From Brienomyrus brachyistius (Eukaryota; Chordata; Actinopteri; Osteoglossiformes; Mormyridae), in assembly GCF_023856365.1 (NCBI RefSeq), contig NC_064548.1, positions 24,327,289 through 24,391,288 of the forward strand: 64,000 nt of DNA, in the 5' to 3' direction. The translations under genes were made by a program, and so were the position numbers. The notes beneath the pieces were generated by a model. It saw only the letters and a program-made list of their open reading frames with translations. It did no database searches and had not been told where the DNA came from. Below, one piece after another: positions 1 to 9,900 of the stretch (within the stretch, counting starts at the first letter, position 1; the number at the start of each line of letters is the position of its first letter).

Positions 1-690
1 AAAGAGGAGCAGCAGGTAGGACCCGCCTCCCCAAGAGTGGGAGCCACAAACCAACCTCCCTAAGGGTGGGGGTCACAAACCAATCTCCCCAAGAGTGGGG
101 GCCACAAACCAACCTCCCCAAGAGTGGGGGTCACAAATCAACCTCCCTAAGGGTGGGGGTCACAAACCAACCTCCCCAAGAATGGGGGGCACAAAACAAC
201 TTCCCTAAGGGTGGGGGTCACAAACCAACCTCCCCAAGAGTGGGGGTCACAAACCAACCTCCCTAAGTGTGGGGGTCACAAACCAACCTCCCCAAGAGTG
301 GGGGTCACAAACCAACCTCCCCAAGAGTGGGGGTCACAAACCAACCTCCCTAAGTGTGGGGGCCACAAACCAACCTCCCCAAGAGTGGGGGTCACAAACC
401 AACCTCCCTAAGGGTGGGGGTCACAAACCAACCTCCCTAAGGGTGGGGGTCACAAACCAACCTCCCCAAGAATGGGGGACACAAACCAACTTCCCTAAGG
501 GTGGGGGTCACAAACCAACCTCCCCAAGAGTGGGGGTCACAAACCAACCTCCCTAAGTGTGGGGGTCACAAACTAACCTCCCTAAGAGTGGAGGTCACAA
601 ACCAAACTCCCCAAGAGTGGGGGCCACAAACCAACCTCCCCAAGAGTGGGGGTCACAAACCAACCTCCCTAAGAGTGGGGGCCACAAACC
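1..690. repeat. 29-bp minisatellite in TANC1 intron
   Basis: About 23 head-to-tail copies of a 29-base unit (core gagtgggggtcacaaacc followed by aacctccc(c/t)aa). Copies differ at a few positions, mainly agag/aggg/agtg and ccc/cct. The array runs off the left edge, so its full length is unknown. Long open frames through it are by-products of a unit that is not a multiple of three and lacks stops. It ends about 150 bases before the acceptor of the last TANC1 exon, separated by a pyrimidine-rich stretch. Confidence 0.95.
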
Positions 691-839
691 CCCCTGGCTC
701 ACTCTCTGCCCCGTCCTTTTGTCGTCTTTTCTCATTTCTTTTTTGTCATCATCTTTCTCTTTCTCATATTTCTTTTTTCCATCTTTTCCCTTCTCACTTT
801 CTCTCTCTCTCTGTCATCTCTCCATTTCACACCCCACAG

Positions 840-2088
840 GCAGTTTGCCGCAGCGATGGCCGACCTGCATGAGGCTGCCAAGCTCTGTCCCAATAACCGC
901 GAGATCCGGCGGCTGCTGGCGCGGGTGGAGGAGGAGTGTCAGCAGCTGCAGCGGGCGCAGCAGAAGCAGCAGGGCGGCGCTCTGCAGGGCCACGACTCAG
1001 ATCACGAGGAAGAGGAGGCCGACGTGCTGGAGCAGAGCATGGATGGGGCGGACGAAGGCGATGGGCCCGAGGATACCGCCACTGCCGCCGACGACGAGGA
1101 GGACGAGCCGCTCTCTGCGGGCTGGTCGCAGAGCATCTACTCGCTGAACAGGACGCTCCCGGACTCGTTGGGCCCGTCCCGCCACAACGCCAGAGCAGGT
1201 TCCCCGCCCAGCAGGCGGCCCCACAAACCGGCCCCCGAGGCCGTCTCCCACCAGGGCTTGGTCTTGCAGCCCAGCAGACAGGCACAGATTGTGAAGACCA
1301 GCCAGCACATGAACTCTCTACAAAGCGGCTCCAGGTCTGGGGGAAAGACACAGGGCCAGTATGCCCCGTCCAGCCCGCTGCCGGGCCGCCACATGTCCAG
1401 CGCACTGAGGCCAGGGCCTGGCATAGACATCAGCCCACTGCCATCCAGCGCAGACGACTCAGGGCCCGGATACCGCTCCGATCCGGATGCGCGTCCTTCC
1501 CTCCAGTCCTCCAGCAGCATGAGAGAGAGACAGGCGCTGGATGTGCACCACGAGGCCAGGAAGGAGCTGGGGTCCCAACCCGGGGGCATCAGAGTATCCG
1601 GCTCTTCCAGCAGCCTTGGATCCAGCGGCAGTCTCTCAGATGGTGGTAGGTTGCAGGGTCCCGACCCACGTTGCAGGGCTTCATCGAGTGAGAAGAGCAG
1701 GCCTGGTGAGCATAAGCCCCGCCCCTTCATGGGTGTCACGGATAAGACGGCACGTTTTCAGCAGCTACAGCTCCCGGGCGGCGCTCTCGAGGGCCGTGGC
1801 CGGCAGAGCCACTCAGTAGAGGGGCTGGCAGGACATGCCGCCCCGTCGAACTGTGAGTGGGCGCACACGAACATGACGGGCTCCCACCGCGGGCACCTGG
1901 ACGGCACCTACGCCAGCCTGCACAATGGAACGCACGTCCGGGAATTTGCTGAGCGCTTCTCCTACGCCGAGCCAGGGCACCGGGCCGCCGCGGATGCCAA
2001 GGCCAAGCAGGCGCTGACCCAGGACAGCCCTACCCTGCACTCCGCATCCATCAAACCAAAGCGACCGTTCATCGAATCCAACGTGTGA
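840..2088 (+). CDS. tanc1: TANC1, last coding exon (C-terminal ~415 residues)
   Basis: C-terminal part of a TANC scaffold protein (TPR, ankyrin repeat and coiled-coil), a postsynaptic density organiser. The acceptor is the CAG at 837-839 after a long pyrimidine tract; the exon opens in phase with two bases and reads to TGA at 2086-2088. Its first ~45 residues are the end of the last TPR plus a helix ([23 protein letters not shown]). A low-complexity Ser/Pro-rich tail follows, with the family motif [12 protein letters not shown] near 1720 and the terminus KRPFIESNV, a class I PDZ ligand. TANC1 and TANC2 share these features; TANC1 is chosen because WDSUB1 and BAZ2B follow, as at human 2q24. 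The ATG at 856 lies inside the exon and is not the protein start. No frame break seen. Confidence 0.85.
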
Positions 2089-2740
2089 AACTGCACCTTT
2101 ACGAGATGGCGCTCCCGTTTTTCCTGAGAGAAGATGCCAAGTGTACACTGTTTCACCATCTGCCACTGTCAAAGGCATTGAGGTGCTGCTCTACGGGGCC
2201 CCCTGCAGGCCATGCGGAGACAGTGCTGCTAACCGCTCAACGCTGACCTTTCAGCCACTCACGCCGGTCGTTCTCGCCGCAATAACACAGGCCCCACCCC
2301 GTGTCGTCTGCATAAAGCCACCCCTAACTAGGGAGAGGTGCTGGGGAGGGCACAGTTTGGTCCCTAGGCTGGGGAAATGACACACTAGAACTTTCTTATG
2401 TACATATGACCTTTGTTTACATGAAGGTCACCGCTGCCGCTGACTAACTTGATATACATGTATATATACCTAAGCTGCTTTTTATTTCCGCATTCAGAGG
2501 TCAAGAGTCTGTATTAAAACTGACACAAGGTTTACCGGAATCTTTCCCGCTTATCGCCACCTACGTTTATTTATTTAACAGCTTGGTCGATTGTAAAAGC
2601 AATACTTATACTCTATAGTTTTATTTTTGCACTGTGGAGACATTATCAGAAAAGAGCGTCGATGAGGACAGTGCATATTGCAGGGGTACAGTTTGTAATA
2701 AAAGAATTATATATGAATGAATAAAATAAGGTTTGGGGCC
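2089..2740 (+). other. tanc1: TANC1 3' UTR with polyadenylation signals
   Basis: Non-coding sequence after the stop, becoming AT-rich. AATAAA occurs at 2697-2702 and again at 2719-2724; either could set the 3' end. No conserved reading frame. Confidence 0.6.
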
Positions 2741-3059
2741 AGCTGCAGCAGCTCTGCTATACTCTTGATGTGTTCAGTATTGTGAAGCTGTATTTTCTGT
2801 TCTCACAAACTGTCAAATGGAAAAACTATATATACACACACACATGCTGCCATTCTAACAATGGAGAAATTAAAGTCCTACTGCTGAGACTGGCCTTGGG
2901 AATTGTAGTTTTTTGTGAGTGTTAGATGATGGACTACAAAACCTCCCTTTTGCCCCTCACCCAAACTGACTCACCGATAGCTGAATGGGGGGGGGGCTGC
3001 TGGTGTTCTACTCGTGGATTTCACAGCCAGACAGCCGGCGTCATTCTCTGGGCTGTAGT
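2741..3059. other. Intergenic gap between convergent genes
   Basis: Short tail-to-tail interval between the predicted 3' ends of TANC1 and WDSUB1. It contains a short CA run at about 2835 and a G tract at about 2987-2996; nothing gene-like is seen. Confidence 0.5.
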
Positions 3060-3765
3060 GAATCTCTTTGAGTGGCATTTATTCTACTGAGATTTACGGT
3101 GAATTATGGTGATTCGTCCAGAGGGGAAACAAAAAAAAAATTAATAAATAAAAACATGACGAGTTACAGAAAAATAAATGTCAGTTTTATAGACTATTGC
3201 CAGATGCTCTCCTCACGTGTGAAACATTCAGTCGCTTTGTAACAGGTGGATAACACACCCCCACTGTCACGGCACATTAATGTTAGATCCGTAATACAAC
3301 CATTTTGACAGTTAAAATTATACTGCAAAGTCCCTGCTGTTCTAATGCAGCCCCTCGAAAACACTTTTTTTTTTTGGTAAACCTTGTAATTCGGGGGCTG
3401 TTCGAATTTAATCAACAGCAAGGCAGACGGACTAATAAATGCACCTAGTAAAAGCGACGAGACGTATACGGAAGCAAATCGTGACCTTCAACGCAAAACA
3501 GCTGCGCTCACGATGATGCCTCATTACGCGGCACGCACTGCCATCTAGTGGCAAACTATTGATCTTACTTCATTATATACTGGGAAACGGCTCATAGGTT
3601 TAATACTACAGCACCTATATTTAGCATGTAATATTTACCTATATTTTACAAATAACCAAATACTATACTATACAAATACAAATACAATAAAGTTCTAATA
3701 TTTAAAAAAGAACTCTTGCATAAATATAACGCCACATCGAGCTCCAGAAGCAGAGTGTCTCCGTT
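3060..3765 (-). other. wdsub1: WDSUB1 3' UTR (candidate)
   Basis: AT-rich sequence downstream of the WDSUB1 stop on the minus strand. The first canonical AATAAA on that strand is the complement of 3078-3083; closer variant signals (ATTAAA) lie near 3411 and 3599, so the end is uncertain. Confidence 0.35.
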
Positions 3766-3917
3766 TCATTGGGCAGCTTTCCAGCGGCTGACGGCCATCT
3801 TCAAGGTGTGGTTGAGAGTCAGGGCCATCGTCAGCAGCGGTGGGGTCCTCATGGGGCTTGAGCGATTGTGGTTTAGAATCCAGCTTTCGATGGCTTCCCT
3901 CTCGTACGAATAGCCGT
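3766..3917 (-). CDS. wdsub1: WDSUB1 last exon: second half of U-box
   Basis: Acceptor CAG is the complement of 3918-3920. Reads DGYSYEREAIESW, then SSPM and TLKMAVSRWKAAQ to a TGA at 3766-3768. The DGYSYE..AI..W block is the U-box signature that contacts the E2 enzyme. Joins the previous exon in phase (one base plus two). Confidence 0.92.
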
Positions 3918-6900
3918 CTGTGGAAAATGTAAACCATGCAGAATTCCACGTGAATTTCCATCCATCCATCCATCCATAACTGCTTTTCCAGTACTAGATC
4001 ATAGTGAGCATATACCAGGAAGAAGAGTGCAAATGGCATTGTGCCAATCACACTCCACGAGCAATTTTGGGACACTAACTAGCCTATTGGCACACGGTAT
4101 GAAGCTCTCTCTCACTCTCTCTGTGACACACACATACTGATGCTGACAGCCCCCCCCCCCTTATAAAGCAGTATTTCTTCATGCAGCACATACAGCGGGA
4201 GAGTGGCCGGGGGCCGAATTCACACCGACCAACCGCAATGACAGGGTCGCTCAGCACCTCCCTAGTGACGGGGCACAGACATTCGGCAGGGACGTGGGAG
4301 TCATCAGAGGTAGTTTTCATCTCCTCAATCTTCCAAAGGACTTTATTGCGCAGGCCAGCGGACTCTGAAATGCACAGATGAGGGGTTTAACCACAAAATC
4401 ATACCACGAGGAAGTGGTATATGTGGGGGATACAGTGACAAGCACAATCATATCGACTCAGATAGATACAGAAACAGCTGGGTGGAACGTTGGAAGACAC
4501 AGATGTGTACGTCAGGTAAAGCCGAATGTTACTTCTGCTGTCCGAAGGAAGGAAGGAGGGATGTAGAAGGGAGGGAGGGACAAATGGGGAGAATATTGGT
4601 TAAGTGAGACGAAGGGTAAACTGGGACACATAATTGTTACTCTATATTACGCCTCTGTGGTCTATTAACCTCAGCTTTGATTAATACTTTTATGCTTTAA
4701 TATTTATAATTAGGATCATATTTTTTTTTTAAAATGAGAACATAAATTTCCAAAAATTGTCCCAGTTTTCCAATATACACCCTGTAACCAAAAAAGTGCA
4801 ACCTACCAGGCACATAAGCACAGCTGAACAAATCCTGCAGGTGTACAGATCGCAGTCTCCCTCGCCTTTCACATGGGGGGGGCTATCAGAGCAAACCACT
4901 GGGCTTCCCCTTCGGGCTTTCGCATTCCCGGGGGCTTTAGGCCAAAATGGAGCACTAGACGTCAATAATATCAATACGCTGAGCTTTATAATGCAGGATA
5001 TTAATCCTCAAAGAAATGTGAGCACAATTACGGAAATCTCACCAGGCAGATGGATTATGTTTACAAGCGAAGGCCTTGAATAAAACAATTGTAATTTCAA
5101 GGTCTGTCTAGAAATGTGCAAAAATAAGTTAGTAGGCCCATATGTGTTGAAACAACCCCAATGATTGTGGGCAAATTGTCTCAAATGATTAGACCCCCCC
5201 CCCAATACATGCACACACACACACACACTCGGGGTGGCCTCCTGCTTTTGACTTTCTTCAGTCTGAAACCTTTCAGACTCGTTACGGTCAATTTAACAGA
5301 AAATGAAACACGAAAGGTCAGGCAGATTAATCCACTTAAGCACTGATTGCTATGACGAGGTCTGGGACATCACAGGGCCTCCAGGCAACAGGGCAGGCTG
5401 TCGACACCCCCCCCACCTCGCCCCCCTGAGGTGCACTGAGGCTAGTGTTACAGCCCCCCATCACTGAAACAGTGTGGGGGGGGCATGAAAATTTCACGGT
5501 GGGAGAAAACTAGAAAATCTATTTATATCCATATGTGCGATATGCGGATTGACCCAGCGAAGGGATCAAATCGTCAGCTTGACATACTGGAGCCCACTGG
5601 TGCAGAATCCCCTGGGTTGGGATTTTGGGGTATGTAGTAATAGAGGCCCTTCACCAGTGAAGCAGGAAAAAACCTCAAGCAGACACTCTCCAGCAAAGGA
5701 GAGAGACAAGGCACACCGTGACTGATCTGAGAACAGATCTTTCCAACACCCAAGCCCTCTGGCCCCATTTCTGTTCCCTACTCATAGCTTGAAGGCAGCT
5801 GATCATTGGACAGCCTGAGCTGTAGGGATGAAGCTTCTGGGGGTTCTGGTCCTGCATAATGACACATCGGCATGTACGCAGTAGATCAGCAAAATACATG
5901 GAAGGTGAAGGAGAGGGCAAGATCAGGAGCATGACGTCACCGATGCGGAAGTCAGAGGTCAGCGTCTCCTTGTTCGGGCAGAGTAGCTCGGCTCCGTCAA
6001 TGTCGTTGGCTCTGAAGGAGCTCTCCTGTGCTGCCAGGCCTTCCTCACACAGCCAAGCCAGCACGTCTTCCTCAGACCAGCTACTCGCCGGCAGGCTGGA
6101 GCGACCCACTGCACACCTTCCTGAAAGTATGGAACGCACAGACAACAGAGAACTCCATGTCCCATGAGCCCTTGCTGGTCTGTTGTCTGGAATACTGCCA
6201 GGATCCCATATACTTTCCAGCACATTATCAGCAAAGGTGGAAATTTCAGGTTCAGAGAGTACAAATCCAGACCAAGATTTTGTTTCAAGCAACCAGTTGA
6301 GTCCTCTGTGACTGTGACTCTTTATACTCAACTGCTTGGCTGAAACAAAATCTTGGTCTGGATTTGTACTCTCTGGACCTGAAATCTCTACCTCTGATTA
6401 TCAGTCACATTAAAAACGTCACACTCATCTGTTATTAGCAAGGCGATAACATTCTGTGTCAGGATCAGAGAACAGAAGGCTATATTTCTAAATTTACTTC
6501 CAAATTATGACCTTTGGCTAGATGATGCCACTAAAATGGCCCCTCCTACCTCCATACCACATAAACCTATATTTTAAACACAAAAAAGTTTTAACTCATT
6601 ATCCTACTCATAACATGTAAAATTAATGAGCATATTACATAGACAGCCCATAATTCCCCAGATACACATTTCTCCTCCTTTCCTCATAGTGATGTATAGA
6701 AAATATGGAAATGATCAATAAAACTAACTGTAAATATATTGTGCATATATTTATAATTTTAGTAGAACCTTGGAACTCGAACACCTCTCAACTCGACCGG
6801 CTTGACTCGTACCTCGACCTAAATCCTGGAACTCCACTGTTCCGGCTAAAACTTTTATGGGTCGAGACACATTCAACTTCACCAATTCAGACATCGAACA

Positions 6901-9900
6901 GGTTGGTCGAGAAACACCTAGCGGCATGTAGACCGGAAACGTGGAACATGAAAAAACAAAGCAGACCTGCTAAAACCTGTACAGACCGAGATGTGGGCTG
7001 AAACAAAGGCAGACGAACCTACTGGGATGCTTATGCCTACGCATCGCTCTCAGAATCGCGGTGCCTCTTCACTGAGTTCGACACCTGAAAACTGTGTTCG
7101 GTGTGATTTTTTTGTGCTTTATCTACAGTACATTTAGTGACACAGTAATCATGCCCCCTAAGAAAGTGAGCAGTGATAGCAGCAAACCAAAGAGGAAAGT
7201 AGTGAGAGTAACTGCAGAACTTAAAGAGGAAATTATAGGGAGACTTGACGGTGGTGCACGTGTGTCTGCTCTCACTTCGGAGTATGATATTGTCATTTAT
7301 TTCATATTTGTTGCTTTTTCATGTGTGCATGAATTTTACATTGATTGTTAATGCTTTTTATCATCAGGTAGGTAGATAAGCATAAACATGAAAACATTTG
7401 GGGGTCTGGAATGGATTGAATTCATTTACATTATTTCTTATGGAGAAATTTGACTTGGACCTCAACCAATTTGCAACCCGACCAGCCTTCTGGAACAAAT
7501 TAAGTTTGTGTTCCAAGGTACCGCTGTATATCTTAAAATACTTATGGTGGACAAAGAAGAACAGTACAGGAAAGGTCACAGATATACAGGCACCATTGTG
7601 CTTTTAGGAAAACGACAGACCACAAGGGAAACAGATAATCAGCAAATTCACTTGATTAAATTAAGCCGAAAACTGTCCCTTCGAAGCACAAATGACCGGA
7701 GTGAAGCTGCCCGATTCTGGGCATAAGACCGAGGACACTGGAGAAGAGCAGCATCGTCAGCAGGCGACATGACGGACGGACATCACAGTGACCCTGCTGT
7801 TGGGAGGCATGGCGGAAAGCCACCCTGCACACCTTCACATTCAAGGTAACCCAAACATGCCGTCAGTATGTATGACATCTCTCCATTACTCACATACAAA
7901 CAGTACCAGTCAAAAGTCAGGACACACCTGCCTTTAATATGTTTGTCTCTGTTTTATCTGTTACTTACCTTGGAGTAAAAAACCTCGAGGCAATGAAGTC
8001 ATTCATGCCAAATATTGACCAAGAGTGAACATCTCCAAAGCTTCTCAAATTTTAGACTCCTCAAATTTCCTCCCTTTCACTTCGATAATAGCACTGCAAA
8101 CTCTTTCAACCAGCCTCCAGATGGAGCCTCCTGGAAAGCTTCTCCAACAGTCCTGAAGGAGTTTTCACAACTTCTGGCCACAGGTTGGCTACCTTGCTCT
8201 TACTCTTCCATCCAACTCATCCCAAAGCAGCTCTATTGGGTTTAGGTCGGGGGATTGTGGGGGTCGGGTCATCTGTCACAGCACTCCGTCTCTTTGCTTA
8301 TTCTCAGGATATTACAGCACTTACACAACCTTGAAGCATGCTAAAGGTCATTTTCTTTTTGAAAAACAAAAGTCTTTAGTAGGTGTGTCCAGATTTTTAA
8401 ATGGTACTGTACATCACCCCCAAAGCACAGACCCGCAACACACAACAGAGACCATACTGACCCACCACAGCAGTCTCTGGCAACTCCTGAGATGAATCTG
8501 CAAGAGAACAGAGAACATGGCATTACAACACAAAGTAGAACTACACGATGATAAGGAGAAGCTGTGAAAAACCAAGCTTTACAGCCGCAAAAGGGAAAGT
8601 ACCGCAGTTCCTGCCTGGCTACGTTTCACATTCGATCCCTTAAGTCAACAGTCTTAGTCAGGCACTGCGGGACAGACTGGTGAGTTACTGCTCACGTGGG
8701 GGCGCTAGAGAGTCAGCTAAGAGAGGCAGGAGCTGGACAGTGATGTGGAATGTCAGAGAGTAGAAACATCTGTGCCACGAAGTTAACCCTTTCCACCAGA
8801 GCCGTCCTCCACTCTCCAGACGATCGCCGATTGGTCCACGGAGCCCGTGGCGAGCAGGGGCATCTTTGGTGAGAAGGCACATGCTGTTACATACCTTTAG
8901 TGGTGAGGGTTCATGGCCAGCAGGGGGCAGCGGTGTCCATCTGAGCATGAATGGCACACTCGCTGACCTTTGATGCTGATGCAGGGAATAGAGTAGGGAA
9001 GCTGAGTTCTGAAAGGTGAAGAGATGTGTTGGTGTCGTATCCCAAAGCCATTTTAACACCAGACTCACATATCTGTGGACCTAATAACGAAACCGAAAAC
9101 ACAACATATTCAGCTATATACAGGTCTGGTCCCTAAGTCGGTCTTTAAATCAAATCTGTAGGTGTGTCGGAACAATAATAATAATTACACAGTAATTAAA
9201 GTAACTCCATATGGTACTGTACTGTACCTCGAGCTGACCAATCGCAGGAGCTGTGTGACGTCTTCATGAGCCTAACAAAGTAGTCCCAGCGTTAGTTAAT
9301 ACAAACCATTGTTTGTAACTGAGTTTATTTAATATAACAGGCTTTATGGCAGTTTGTTTGTAAGTACGAGTTGTCTATATGCCGAACGTTCTTAACGCGG
9401 GAACTGCCTGTGCACATCTGCGTGTCTAACTAGATTATTTCACAAGAAAATTTTGTTCAAAACATCCATAACCACTGCTGGCGTAATAAAACGCAATAAT
9501 AATCACGGTTTCGTATACAGTGACGGATTTATCCACAAAGCTGCAACGAGGACAGAGATCTTATTATACATGCAATCTTCCCCGGAACATCACAATAACG
9601 AGGAATGGTAACTCGCTCAGCAGTTTCGGTCCAAGGTGCCGATTCTAAAGAATTCATTCAAAGCTGTTCATGACTAAAATGATTCTGCACTACAGAATCA
9701 ACAAGCGGGTGACAGTATGACAGGAAAATTCTCCCTGCATTCACTGGAAGCTCAGACTAGCCGCACTTGTACCTAGTCGACTCCTCGACAGCTGAACGTT
9801 TGTAACGTGCCGTTTGCTTCACTCGCAGCTACAGTAAGTAAATGTAACGAAACAAACAAACTTCTCAAGTTACTGTTATACAGTAATAAGTTACTAATGT

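Noticed and set aside
66..872. Long plus-strand open frames with a repeated TNQPPQEWG pattern
   Set aside because: They are translations of the 29-bp minisatellite; the same words recur in all three frames as the unit is not a multiple of three.
856..2088. A separate 410-residue gene starting at the ATG at 856
   Set aside because: The frame is open upstream to a strong acceptor at 837-839 and the sequence is the C-terminus of TANC, so the ATG is internal.
8911..9102. Minus-strand frame with GYDTNTSLHLSEL resembling VYDTNTENILHTL of WDSUB1
   Set aside because: The resemblance is a coincidence in the wrong frame; the right frame of the same DNA, after the acceptor at 9009-9011, gives NSASLLYSLHQHQ, which fits better and joins in phase.
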